Shown one piece after another: positions 8,734 to 17,361 of a DNA stretch of 64,000 bases. The translations under genes and the position numbers were made by a program. Positions within the stretch are counted from its first letter, which is position 1. The number at the start of each line of letters is the position of its first letter. The stretch spans positions 372,001-436,000 of the forward strand of contig CAVOGA010000003.1 of assembly GCA_963695135.1 (NCBI GenBank), written 5' to 3'. The notes below the pieces were generated by a model, which was not told where the DNA came from, did no database searches, and worked only from the letters and a program-made list of their open reading frames with translations. The DNA comes from Marinihelvus sp963695135. GTDB lineage: Bacteria; Pseudomonadota; Gammaproteobacteria; Xanthomonadales; SZUA-36.

Positions 8734-10032
8734 ATGGGTCGTACGCAGAGTCTCCAGCAACTGCTGATTGTTGCCTTTATCCTGCTCTTGTCGCGGCTTC
8801 TGGCCAAGCAACTGCAGCCGGGCCTGGAGCGGCGTATCCGCGCCATGCACCAGCCGAATCCGCGGCTGCTGCGCCTGCTTTCCCTGCTGCTGCGGCGCAT
8901 GACGTGGATCCTGTTCGTGGTGCTGACCAGCATTGTGCTGCTCGTGGTGCGGTCCGTGGAATGGGCCGGCTCAGGCTACGTGATCTATACCTCTTTGCTG
9001 CTCGCGCTTGCCTGGCTGGGCATTGCGCTGCTGTCGCGCATCATCCGCAACCGGGCGCTCAGCGCCGTGGTGGCCGGCATGGTCTGGGTTTACGTGGCGC
9101 TGATCCTGCTCGGTATCGATGATGACATGGGCCAACTGCTCGACGCCGCGGGCTTTTCGATCGGCGGCTTCCGCCTGTCGATCCTGCTGATCATCAAGAT
9201 GCTGCTGCTCATGGGCACCCTGTTATGGGCCGCGGTCGCGCTGGGCAACTTCTTCGATAACCAGTTGCAGAAACTCGAAGACCTGTCCCCTTCGCTGCGT
9301 GTGCTGCTCGGCAAGGTGGTAAAAATCACGCTGATTATTACCGCAGCGCTCGCGGGCATCGCCAGCCTGGGCATCGACCTGACCATCTTTGCCGTGTTCT
9401 CCGGCGCGATCGGCGTGGGCCTGGGTTTTGGCCTGCAAAAGGTGGTCTCCAATTTCATCTCCGGGATCATCATCCTCATGGACCGCTCGATCAAGCCGGG
9501 CGATACGATTACCCTCGGCGAGACCTTCGGCTGGATCAGGGAACTGCGCGCCCGCTTTGTCTCGGTGGTAACCCGCGACGGGCGCGAATACCTGATTCCG
9601 AACGAGGACTTCATTACCCACGAGGTCATCAACTGGTCCTTCTCGGACCAACTGGTGCGCCTGGACGTGGAGTTCGGCGTCAGCTATGACTCGGACCCGC
9701 ACCAGGTGATTGACCTGGCCATCGAGGCGGCGGAATCCTGTCGCCGGGTTTACCCGGACCGCAAGCCGGTGTGCTGGATGACCGAGTTCGGTGATTCATC
9801 GTTGAATTTCATTCTGCGGTTCTGGATCAGCGACCCACGCCAGGGCCTGACCAATATTCGCGGTATCGTGCTGCTGGCCCTCTGGGATGCCTTCAAGGAA
9901 AACGGGATCCACATCCCCTACCCGCATCGCGAGATCATCATGAAAGACGGTCAGACGCCCTGGACGGACAAGGAAGCTCCTGCACCTCAGGGTGGGCAAC
10001 CGCCGGATAACAAGCACGAGAAAGAAAGCTGA
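8734..10032 (+). CDS. MscS-family mechanosensitive ion channel
   Basis: 432 residues. Several membrane helices lie in the first 190 residues. The pore helix and beta domain are clear: GLGFGLQKVVSNFISG, then LMDRSIKPGDTI and VTRDGREYLIPNEDF, which are signatures of MscS channels. A charged, disordered tail closes the protein. It should release solutes on hypo-osmotic shock. The first ATG has no good ribosome-binding site. Open reading continues upstream to 8668 (…IIERLISQINEIGQQ) behind AAAGGA but without an ATG, GTG or TTG, so the true start is uncertain. Confidence 0.92.
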   Translation: MGRTQSLQQLLIVAFILLLSRLLAKQLQPGLERRIRAMHQPNPRLLRLLSLLLRRMTWILFVVLTSIVLLVVRSVEWAGSGYVIYTSLLLALAWLGIALLSRIIRNRALSAVVAGMVWVYVALILLGIDDDMGQLLDAAGFSIGGFRLSILLIIKMLLLMGTLLWAAVALGNFFDNQLQKLEDLSPSLRVLLGKVVKITLIITAALAGIASLGIDLTIFAVFSGAIGVGLGFGLQKVVSNFISGIIILMDRSIKPGDTITLGETFGWIRELRARFVSVVTRDGREYLIPNEDFITHEVINWSFSDQLVRLDVEFGVSYDSDPHQVIDLAIEAAESCRRVYPDRKPVCWMTEFGDSSLNFILRFWISDPRQGLTNIRGIVLLALWDAFKENGIHIPYPHREIIMKDGQTPWTDKEAPAPQGGQPPDNKHEKES

Positions 10033-10139
10033 GACGGCGGACGAACCCAAAACCATCGCCGGCCAGGCTCCATTGACACATGCCCGCCACGGGCTGACAG
10101 GGAATGAATGCATTGAACACTGAAAAGGAACCGGGAACC

Positions 10140-10229
10140 ATGACATGCGCCCGGGCCCGTCCGGCTGGGCTCAGCTCGATGAAGGGCGAGGACCGGCGGG
10201 GCATGAGCAAGGTTTATGAAGACCCCTGA
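10140..10229 (+). CDS. Possible small ORF upstream of bchH
   Basis: A 29-codon reading frame with an AAGGAACCGGGAA stretch a few bases before its ATG. It is rich in Arg and Ala (MTCARARPAG…, ending MSKVYEDP). It lies in the 383-base gap between mscS and bchH, upstream of the bchH promoter. Nothing is recognised, and it may be chance in GC-rich DNA. Confidence 0.2.
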   Translation: MTCARARPAGLSSMKGEDRRGMSKVYEDP

Positions 10230-10295
10230 CCAGGCCCGGGTCCGGGTGAGCTGAATTCAAGACACCCGCATTTTGGCTGAAATGTAAAGGTTTAT

Positions 10296-10313
10296 TGACT
10301 TTTTAAGTAGTCA
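10296..10313. promoter_or_regulatory. Palindromic candidate operator upstream of bchH
   Basis: An exact inverted repeat TGACT-N8-AGTCA, eight bases before the -35 box of the bchH promoter. The segment is conspicuously AT-rich compared with its surroundings. A direct repeat, GTTTATTGAC (10290-10299) and GTTTAGTTGAC (10315-10325), overlaps it. Photosynthesis genes in purple bacteria are often repressed by PpsR/CrtJ at TGT-N12-ACA sites. This site does not match that consensus, so another regulator is implied if it is functional. Confidence 0.45.
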
Positions 10314-10320
10314 TGTTTAG

Positions 10321-10349
10321 TTGACACTTTGCCCTATAAGGCATAGATT
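10321..10349 (+). promoter_or_regulatory. Sigma-70-type promoter of bchH
   Basis: A perfect -35 TTGACA (10321-10326), a 17-base spacer and a -10 TAGATT (10344-10349), leaving about 60 bases of 5' UTR before bchH. The promoter is strong and consensus-like, directly downstream of the palindrome at 10296-10313. The rest of the 10033-10415 gap holds only a doubtful short ORF. Confidence 0.72.
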
Positions 10350-10415
10350 AGGCTTCATGAACCGATGGCCCCGCACAGTGCAACCGGGACTTGAGAAATA
10401 TCGTGGAGTCCTTGC

Positions 10416-13400
10416 ATGACATCAAACAACGCCGTGGCGCCTAGCTCAACGCCGGTAAATGTCGTTATCGTAACGATGGATACCCACCTGGCCAGCGCCA
10501 CGGACCGGGCCAGGATACGGCTTCTTCGCCAGTTACCCGGCCTGAGTCTGACACTCCATGCGGCCTCTGAATGGGGCACCAATCCCGGCGGGCTGGAACG
10601 CTGCATCCGGGATATCGAGAAGGCCGACATCATCATTGCGGCCATGCTGTTCCTGGAAGACCATTTCCTGCCTATTCTCCCGGCCCTTGAAGCACGCCGT
10701 TCGCACTGTGACGCCCTGGTTTGCGCCATGTCCGCGGGCGAGGTGGTAAGCCTGACGAAACTCGGCAATTTCGATATGAAAAAGCCGGTAACCGGGCCCA
10801 TGGCGCTGCTCAAGCGGCTGCGCGGCGACAAGAAGAAAGCCGCCAGCGGTGGCGCCGCGCAGATGAAAATGCTGCGCCGCCTGCCAAGAATTCTGCGCTT
10901 CATCCCCGGCACCGCCCAGGACATGCGCATCTATTTCCTGACCCTCCAGTACTGGCTGGGCGGCTCCGAGGAAAACATGCACAACCTGGTGCGCCTGCTG
11001 ATCGATCGCTATGGCAAAGGCCCCCGCGAAGGACTGTGCGCGGCAGACCGCATTCCAGACCCGGAAGAGTACCCGGACGTGGGTGTCTATCACCCGAACA
11101 TGAAAGGCCGCCTTTCCGAGCATCTCGATGATCTGCCGTCGCCCTCCGATGGCGGCAAGGGCACCGTGGGCGTGCTTTTGCTCCGGTCCTATCTCCTGTC
11201 CGGTAATTCCAGTCACTATGACGGCGTCATTGCCGCGCTCGAAGCGCGGGGCATGAAGGCCGTACCGGCATTCTCCGCCGGCCTCGACGCGCGCCCGGCG
11301 ATTGACAAGTTTTTCATGAAAGACGGCGCGGCAACGGTAGACGCGGTGATATCACTATCCGGCTTCTCGCTGGTTGGCGGCCCGGCATACAACGACGCCA
11401 GGGCAGCGGAAGAGACGCTGGCCAAGCTGGACGTGCCCTACATCGCAGCCCATCCGTCCGAATTCCAGACCCTTGACCAGTGGGGCGGCTCGGACCGGGG
11501 ACTTCTGCCGGTGGAGAGCACCATCATGGTGGCCATTCCTGAACTCGATGGCGGCACCGGCCCCATGGTCTTCGGTGGCCGTCCCGGCGCTGCCGGCGTC
11601 AGCTGCGAGGGCTGTGATCACCGTTGCACCTTCAGCGCCTCTGATACACCGCAGGACATGAGTTCCTGCGCGGAGCGCGCCATCATGCTGGCCAGGCGCG
11701 TAGAAAAACTGATCGCTTTGCGACGCTCGCAGCGGGCACAGCGCAAAGTCGCCATCGTCCTGTTCAATTTCCCGCCCAATGCCGGCAATATCGGCACGGC
11801 GGCTTTCCTGGCGGTCTTCGAGTCGCTCTACAACACCCTCAAGGGCATGCAGGACCAGGGCTACACGGTCGATCTCCCGGACAGCGTTGATGATTTGCGC
11901 ACCGGTCTGCTTGAAGGCAACTCGGAGCAGTATGGCGCCGATGCCAATGTGGCCGCGTTGATTCCCGTGGACGACCATGTGCGTCGCGAACGGTGGCTCA
12001 AGGAAATCGAACAGCAATGGGGTTCGGCGCCGGGCACGCAGCTGAACAACGGCAAATCCATCTTCGTTCTCGGCAAACAACTCGGCAATGTCATGGTGTG
12101 CGTGCAACCCTCCTTCGGTTACGAGGGCGACCCGATGCGCCTGCTGTTTGAAAAAGGCCTGGCGCCGACCCATGCCTTTTCCGCGTTCTACCGGTACCTG
12201 CGGGAAGACTTCAAGGCCCACGCGGTGCTGCACTTCGGGACGCATGGCGCCCTGGAGTTCATGCCCGGCAAGCAGACCGGCATGTCGGGCAACTGCTGGC
12301 CTGATCGTCTGATTGACGATTTGCCCAATATGTACCTGTATGCCTCGAACAACCCCTCGGAAGGCGCCATCGCCAAGCGCCGCTCCGGGGCAACGCTGAT
12401 CAGCTACCTGACGCCACCGGTCGCGCAGGCGGGACTGTATCGCGGCTTGCTGGATCTGAAGGCCTCCCTGGACCAGTGGCGCACCACGGCGCCGGAGGAC
12501 CAGCGGGCCCTGGATGAACTGGCCGCGCTGATCCAGTCCCAGGCAGCGGAAATCGACCTGGCGCAAGCGGAGCCCCAATGGGCGACCGGCCCGGGCAGCG
12601 AGGCCGAAAAGCATATCCATTCGCTCTCGGAAAAAATCCTCGAGCTGGAATACACCCTGATTCCCCATGGCCTGCACGTGGCCGGACGCGCCCTGAGCGA
12701 AGCCGAACGCGCGGACATGCTCCTGTCAATGGCCGATGCCGGCTATGGCGTGCAGCCGGAACCGGCCGCCATCCACGAACTGGTGAAAACCGGTTCCGTG
12801 GACGCCGCCATCAAGACCGGCAAGATCGCCGACACCAAGGAAAACCGCGAAATGCTGGCGGGCCTGGCGAAGAGCAACAGGCTCATGGACGAAGAATCCG
12901 AGGTCAGCGGCATTTTGCGCGCGCTGGATGGGCGCTTCATTCGCCCTTCCCCGGGTGGAGACGTGTTGCGTACCCCGGAAGTCCTTCCCACCGGCCGCAA
13001 CCTGCACGGCTTTGACCCCTTCCGCATACCCAGCAGCTTCGCGGTTCGCGATGGCGCGCAGCAGGCGCAGCGCCTGATTGACCGCTACGTGGCTGACGGC
13101 AACCCGTTGCCCGAATCCATTGCCCTGGTGCTGTGGGGCAGCGACAACCTGAAAACCGAGGGCGGCGCTATCGGCCAGGCCCTGGCGCTGATCGGCGCTT
13201 CGCCCCGCTTCGACAGCTACGGCCGGGTGGCCGGCGCCACCCTGATACCGCTCGAGCAACTGGGACGTCCACGCATTGATGTGCTGCTCACGATCTCCGG
13301 AATTTTCCGCGACCTGATGCCCCTGCAGATCAAGCTGCTGGCCGAGGCCGCGTTCCTGGCCGCGTCGGCGGAAGACGAACCGCTGGAGCAGAATTTCATC

Positions 13401-14216
13401 CGCAAGCACGCGCTGGCCTACCAGGCCGAGCACGGCTGCTCGCTGGAAACTGCCGCACTGCGCGTGTACGGCAATGCCGAGGGCGCTTACGGATCGAATG
13501 TGAACAACCTGGTCGAAAGTGGCAACTGGGACCAGGAAGACGAACTGGCCGAGACTTACTCCCGCCGCAAGGGCTTTGCCTACGGCCGCGACGGTCGCCC
13601 GGAACAGCAGTCGGCACTGATGAACAGCGCCATGGCGGACGTTGAACTCACCTACCAGAACCTTGACTCGGTAGAGCTCGGGGTCACGACCGTCGACAAC
13701 TACTTCGACACGCTGGGCGGGATCACGGGCGCCGTCAAGCGCGCCCGGGGCGGCAAGACCCCGCCGGTCTACATCGGCGACCAGACCCGCAGCGAGGGCA
13801 CGGTGCGTACGCTGGATGAACAGGTCTCGCTGGAAACCCGCACCCGCATGCTCAACCCCAAGTGGTTCGAAGGCATGCTGGAGCATGGTTACGAGGGCGT
13901 GCGCCAGATCGAGGTACACGTCACCAACACCATGGGCTGGTCTGCTACCACGGGCCAGGTGCAACCCTGGGTCTACAAACAGCTCACGGAAACCTTCCTG
14001 CTGGATCCGGAAATGCGTGAACGGCTGGCCAGGTTGAACCCGACCGCGTCCATGCGCGTCGCCAACCGTCTGCTGGAAGCCTCTGAACGGAGCTACTGGG
14101 AGCCGGATGCGGAGATGCTCGCACAGCTGCAGCAGGTAACCGACGAGCTGGAAGACCGGCTGGAAGGCATTTTCGAAGAGCGGCCGGCAACCCCGGCCCA
14201 GGCGGCCTACGCCTGA
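10416..14216 (+). CDS. bchH: Magnesium chelatase subunit H (Mg-protoporphyrin IX chelatase)
   Basis: 1266 residues, full length for BchH. It binds protoporphyrin IX and, with the BchI/BchD ATPase subunits (not encoded here), inserts Mg2+ as the first committed step to bacteriochlorophyll. The N-terminal VVIVTMDTHL region and the core HFGTHGALEFMPGKQTGMSG identify BchH rather than cobaltochelatase CobN. Four cysteines at 397, 400, 404 and 418 (C-x2-C-x3-C-x13-C) form a possible Fe-S site; an oxygen-sensitive cluster has been reported for Rhodobacter capsulatus BchH. GGAG precedes the ATG. An LPOR gene follows after 114 bases, suggesting one operon. Confidence 0.96.
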   Translation: MTSNNAVAPSSTPVNVVIVTMDTHLASATDRARIRLLRQLPGLSLTLHAASEWGTNPGGLERCIRDIEKADIIIAAMLFLEDHFLPILPALEARRSHCDALVCAMSAGEVVSLTKLGNFDMKKPVTGPMALLKRLRGDKKKAASGGAAQMKMLRRLPRILRFIPGTAQDMRIYFLTLQYWLGGSEENMHNLVRLLIDRYGKGPREGLCAADRIPDPEEYPDVGVYHPNMKGRLSEHLDDLPSPSDGGKGTVGVLLLRSYLLSGNSSHYDGVIAALEARGMKAVPAFSAGLDARPAIDKFFMKDGAATVDAVISLSGFSLVGGPAYNDARAAEETLAKLDVPYIAAHPSEFQTLDQWGGSDRGLLPVESTIMVAIPELDGGTGPMVFGGRPGAAGVSCEGCDHRCTFSASDTPQDMSSCAERAIMLARRVEKLIALRRSQRAQRKVAIVLFNFPPNAGNIGTAAFLAVFESLYNTLKGMQDQGYTVDLPDSVDDLRTGLLEGNSEQYGADANVAALIPVDDHVRRERWLKEIEQQWGSAPGTQLNNGKSIFVLGKQLGNVMVCVQPSFGYEGDPMRLLFEKGLAPTHAFSAFYRYLREDFKAHAVLHFGTHGALEFMPGKQTGMSGNCWPDRLIDDLPNMYLYASNNPSEGAIAKRRSGATLISYLTPPVAQAGLYRGLLDLKASLDQWRTTAPEDQRALDELAALIQSQAAEIDLAQAEPQWATGPGSEAEKHIHSLSEKILELEYTLIPHGLHVAGRALSEAERADMLLSMADAGYGVQPEPAAIHELVKTGSVDAAIKTGKIADTKENREMLAGLAKSNRLMDEESEVSGILRALDGRFIRPSPGGDVLRTPEVLPTGRNLHGFDPFRIPSSFAVRDGAQQAQRLIDRYVADGNPLPESIALVLWGSDNLKTEGGAIGQALALIGASPRFDSYGRVAGATLIPLEQLGRPRIDVLLTISGIFRDLMPLQIKLLAEAAFLAASAEDEPLEQNFIRKHALAYQAEHGCSLETAALRVYGNAEGAYGSNVNNLVESGNWDQEDELAETYSRRKGFAYGRDGRPEQQSALMNSAMADVELTYQNLDSVELGVTTVDNYFDTLGGITGAVKRARGGKTPPVYIGDQTRSEGTVRTLDEQVSLETRTRMLNPKWFEGMLEHGYEGVRQIEVHVTNTMGWSATTGQVQPWVYKQLTETFLLDPEMRERLARLNPTASMRVANRLLEASERSYWEPDAEMLAQLQQVTDELEDRLEGIFEERPATPAQAAYA

Positions 14217-14330
14217 ACCAGCGGCGCCCGCCCGGACAAGAGTAATTTCAGCGAAATACCCTTGAACAGACCGGCGCTGTGGTTGTAATTTGACCCCTCG
14301 CCCGGCATCCGGGAGGCCAAGGTTTCCCCC

Positions 14331-15308
14331 ATGAGCACAACAACAACAGAAAAATCTCCCCTGGTGATTATCACCGGCGCCTCGTCGGGCGTCGGACTGT
14401 ACAGCACCATTGCCCTGGTCAACCGTGGCTGGCACGTCATCATGGCCTGCCGGGACCTGGCGAAGACCGACCGGGTCATTGCGGAACACGCCATTGCCCG
14501 CGACAGCGTCACGCCGATGCACCTGGACCTGGGCTCGCTCGCCAGCGTGCGGCAATTCATCGAGGAGTTTCGGAACTCAAACCTGGCCCTGGATGTGCTC
14601 CTGTGCAACGCGGCGGTCTACCTGCCGCGGCTCAAGGAGCCCCGGCGCTCTCCGGAAGGCTACGAAATCAGCGTGGCGACCAACCATTTCGGTCACTTCC
14701 TGCTGGCCCGGGCCCTGATGGAAGACCTGGAGAAATCCAACCGGTCGCAGCCGCGACTCATCACCCTGGGTACCGTAACCGCCAACTCCGCCGAGTTTGG
14801 CGGCAAGGTGCCAATCCCGGCCCCGGCGGACCTCGGCGACCTCAGCGGCCTGAAAGCCGGCTTCAAGGCGCCCATCAGCATGATTGACGGCAACGCGTTC
14901 AAGGCGGGCAAGGCCTACAAGGACAGCAAGCTGTGCAACATGGTCATGAGCCGGGAATTTCACCGCCGTTACCATGAATCAACCGGCATCATCTTTAACA
15001 CGCTCTATCCCGGCTGCGTGGCCGAAACCGCCCTGTTCCGCGACACCCCTGCCCTGTTCCAGAAAATTTTCCCCTGGTTTCAGAAAAACATCACCAGGGG
15101 TTATGTCTCTGAGACGCTTGCGGGCGAGCGGGTCGCCCAGGTGGTCGCAGATCCGGAGTTCGCCGAGTCCGGGGTCCACTGGAGCTGGGGCAACCGGCAG
15201 AAACAGGGCCGCCAGGCCTTTTCCCAGCCCCTGTCCTCAAAGGCCTCCGACGAGGCCATGGCGCGTGAACTCTGGGACCTCAGCGAGCAGCTGGTTGAGC
15301 TGCGCTGA
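14331..15308 (+). CDS. Light-dependent protochlorophyllide oxidoreductase (LPOR)
   Basis: A 325-residue short-chain dehydrogenase that uses light and NADPH to reduce protochlorophyllide to chlorophyllide. Seen here: the NADPH motif TGASSGVG (15-22), the catalytic YKDSK (Tyr196, Lys200), the pigment-site cysteine in LYPGC (Cys229), and the LPOR-specific C-terminus WSWGNRQKQG…ARELWDLSEQL. These are LPOR hallmarks not shared by ordinary SDRs. LPOR is typical of cyanobacteria and plants but is known in some aerobic anoxygenic phototrophs such as Dinoroseobacter shibae, where it was acquired by transfer. The neighbour bchH supplies an earlier step of the same pathway. Confidence 0.94.
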   Translation: MSTTTTEKSPLVIITGASSGVGLYSTIALVNRGWHVIMACRDLAKTDRVIAEHAIARDSVTPMHLDLGSLASVRQFIEEFRNSNLALDVLLCNAAVYLPRLKEPRRSPEGYEISVATNHFGHFLLARALMEDLEKSNRSQPRLITLGTVTANSAEFGGKVPIPAPADLGDLSGLKAGFKAPISMIDGNAFKAGKAYKDSKLCNMVMSREFHRRYHESTGIIFNTLYPGCVAETALFRDTPALFQKIFPWFQKNITRGYVSETLAGERVAQVVADPEFAESGVHWSWGNRQKQGRQAFSQPLSSKASDEAMARELWDLSEQLVELR

Positions 15309-15320
15309 TTTCGCCAGACC

Positions 15321-15863
15321 CTAATCCGGATCGCTCACGGGCACCATGATGTGGGCGTAAGGGGTATCGCCCCACATTACGAACGGGCCGCCCTCGCCGG
15401 GATCATCGGTAATGCCGACAAGCAGCTCCCTGGGAACAATGATCATCAGGTGCGGGCCGGTTTCCACGTAGTCGTGGGCGCTGGCATGGTCCGGGTGGTA
15501 GGGATCTGAGTTGCTGACGCCGGAGCCGGGCGGTTCACCCTGGAGCATGTAGGAAATCCCGATGCGATCCGCCTTGAAGTCCGCCTGCTGACCGAAAGCG
15601 CCCAGCATCGCCATCCACACATCGTCATTGCACATGGGCGCATTGTCGCCGGCAAAGGTATCCGGCATGCAGGTCCAGCCGTTACTGCCCTCTGCGAGAA
15701 TCGTTCCGTCGCTGTCCATGACGGTCGCATCGCGACTGATCGCCGCCGGACCGGCAGAACGTGCCTGGGCTATACGTGCATCAAGGTGTTGGTCAGCCCA
15801 GGACTGGGTGACCAGTGTCAGGGTGCCGGCGATGAGACAAAACCTCGAAAATACCCGGTTCAT
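15321..15863 (-). CDS. Secreted protein of unknown function
   Basis: 180 residues with a cleavable-looking signal peptide (about 1-23, ending SWADQ). The mature part has two cysteines (in WTCMPDTF and APMCNDD) and a His/Pro/Asp-rich segment (DPYHPDHASAHDY) that could bind metal. The C-terminus contains VMWGDTPYAHIMVP. I recognise no family. It converges on the LPOR gene, 12 bases from its stop codon, so it is unlikely to belong to the pigment operon. Confidence 0.6.
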   Translation of the reverse strand: MNRVFSRFCLIAGTLTLVTQSWADQHLDARIAQARSAGPAAISRDATVMDSDGTILAEGSNGWTCMPDTFAGDNAPMCNDDVWMAMLGAFGQQADFKADRIGISYMLQGEPPGSGVSNSDPYHPDHASAHDYVETGPHLMIIVPRELLVGITDDPGEGGPFVMWGDTPYAHIMVPVSDPD

Positions 15864-15928
15864 GTTAACGCTCCATGCTCATGGCTTTTTACCATGGCTT
15901 AAACATAGGCGAGGCATTGAGGTATTGC

Positions 15929-16264
15929 TTAAGCATATTTCTGACCGGCAACGACCCGTGCTGCCCGCGAAGGCGGCGGCAAGGCCAGAGGGGTCAAGCG
16001 CGGACCGCGAAGACCCAGTTGGGACATCCACCCTTCAGGGTGCGGCTGGAGCACGTCCAGCGCCGCAAGACGGCCGATATAACTGACCTTGATACTGAAC
16101 GCGCCGGCGCCAATCAGGTAATGCCCGACCGCCTGCCAACCCATGGAGAGGTGCGTATCGAACAGGTAGGCCAGCCCGACACCGAGCGTGAGAACAGAAA
16201 TACTGTAAATGAGCGCTATCGTGGACCAGGCGAGCAGTCGCTGCGCAAAAACACTATCGAACAT
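15929..16264 (-). CDS. Small membrane protein of unknown function
   Basis: 111 residues. Two hydrophobic helices are visible (about 12-34, and a weaker one at about 43-68), with a positively charged, Pro-rich cytoplasmic-type tail. A GAGGA ribosome-binding site lies at the proper distance before the ATG. No family is recognised. It lies 65 bases upstream of the secreted-protein gene on the same strand and may be co-transcribed with it. Confidence 0.5.
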   Translation of the reverse strand: MFDSVFAQRLLAWSTIALIYSISVLTLGVGLAYLFDTHLSMGWQAVGHYLIGAGAFSIKVSYIGRLAALDVLQPHPEGWMSQLGLRGPRLTPLALPPPSRAARVVAGQKYA

Positions 16265-16380
16265 GAGGCAATCCTCGTCAGGAGACTGGATTGCACTTCG
16301 CTTTCCCTGTTCAGTAAATGGGTCCGAAAGGCCGCTTTGACAAGGACCCGGCTACGCGGAAATTGGCCTGAAAGCCGGGT

Positions 16381-17043
16381 TTAAAGCCAGCGTCGTCGCC
16401 GCAGCCTCTGCAGCAAGCTACTTTGTGACAAAGCCTTTTTGTTATAACCCTGCAGCCACCAGTCATCGCCGGTGGGATTGAAGACCGGCGCCGCCGTGCG
16501 ACGGAAAATCACCGTGTTCTCCACCTGCTCCGCAAACCGGAACATCTCGTCCTGCTGCAGAAAGTCGCTGAGCATGGCAACGCTGGGAATATGCACATCA
16601 TCCACAACGAGAAAGCCGCCCTCTTCCAGGTGCGGGTAAAAGTAGTAGTACTCGAGTGCCGGAAAGGGAAAGCCGTGCGGCCCGTCCAGCAGCACGAACT
16701 GGTAGGGATCGGTAAAGGAATACGCCGGCAGGGTCAGCTGCGTCGGCCCCAGCACGAACCCGGTGGAGGCCGCCTGGAACAGCTCGCTCGCCACGACGTT
16801 CTCATAGCTGGCGCAGGGAATGTCGCCATAAGACTTCAGGGTAAAAACCGTGTGTTGCTGACTCAGATGGGACAACAACAGGGTCGTCTTGCCACAACCG
16901 GTCTCCGCCGACCGGCGAATGTCATTGCTCGTCAGGATCTCAAAAAGCTTCGCCAGCACCGCATCCGTCATCACCCCCGCCTCATGAAAGTCATCCGGCA
17001 GGTCCTGGACGGAGCGGAGAAGTTGTTCACGCGCGGCGCTCAT
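16381..17043 (-). CDS. Class I SAM-dependent methyltransferase-like protein
   Basis: 220 residues from the ATG at 17043. An upstream in-frame start at 17121 would add 26 residues encoded inside the 131-bp repeat and is unlikely. A Rossmann pattern is visible: motif I ETGCGKTTLLLSHL (about 47-60), an acidic second strand region, then FVLLDGPHGFPFPALEYYYF and GGFLVVDDVH, as in the Methyltransf_24 group. The GCGKTT string mimics a P-loop but is the SAM-binding glycine motif. The substrate is unknown. It is the first gene 3' of tRNA-Lys and the tandem repeats. Confidence 0.7.
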   Translation of the reverse strand: MSAAREQLLRSVQDLPDDFHEAGVMTDAVLAKLFEILTSNDIRRSAETGCGKTTLLLSHLSQQHTVFTLKSYGDIPCASYENVVASELFQAASTGFVLGPTQLTLPAYSFTDPYQFVLLDGPHGFPFPALEYYYFYPHLEEGGFLVVDDVHIPSVAMLSDFLQQDEMFRFAEQVENTVIFRRTAAPVFNPTGDDWWLQGYNKKALSQSSLLQRLRRRRWL

Positions 17044-17090
17044 AACAAGCAGATCATCTCCCGGGGCCCAAACGGATGCAAACGCCAAAC

Positions 17091-17361
17091 AAGCGACTTT
17101 CGAACCGCCCCAAAAAAACAACCAGGCCGTGATGATGCATCAGCACAACCACGAAGTCGTAAATGCCGGTTCGTCCGGGAAAGAGGAAAGGAAGTTGCGG
17201 TTTTCCCGCGCAGCGGGAAAGAAGCGACTTTAAAACCGCCCCGAAAAAACAACAAAGCCGTAATGATGCATTAGCACAGCCACGAAGTCGTAGATGCCAG
17301 TTCGTCCGGGAAAGAGGAAAGGAAGTTGCGGTTTTCCCGCGCAGCGGGAAAGAAGCGACTT
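17091..17361. repeat. 131-bp tandem direct repeat 3' of tRNA-Lys
   Basis: Two full copies (17091-17221 and 17222-17352) and the first nine bases of a third (17353-17361). The copies differ at 10 of 131 positions, all in the first 78; the last 53 bases are identical. Each copy holds a short inverted repeat that is TGATG-ATG-CATCA in copy one and TAATG-ATG-CATTA in copy two, so one stem pair changed on both sides. Each copy also has a TTTCCCGC-GCA-GCGGGAAA hairpin. No credible protein is encoded. This fills the gap between the methyltransferase start and the tRNA. Confidence 0.9.

Noticed and set aside
10283..10300. PpsR/CrtJ repressor site before bchH
   Set aside because: Only TGT-N12-ACT is present, one mismatch in the essential ACA half, and no second site at the usual spacing.
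12726..14555. A 609-codon minus-strand frame opposite bchH and the start of LPOR
   Set aside because: Composition is low in hydrophobic core patterns and it mirrors the codon bias of bchH; no family motif.
15875..16384. A 169-codon plus-strand frame opposite the small membrane protein
   Set aside because: No motif and an improbable composition; the minus-strand gene has a good ribosome-binding site and membrane helices.
16381..17043. P-loop NTPase because of GCGKTT
   Set aside because: The string sits at the SAM-binding motif I of a Rossmann methyltransferase, and no Walker B or NTPase fold follows.
17091..17361. CRISPR array
   Set aside because: The units are 131 bp, contiguous and without unique spacers, and no cas gene is present.
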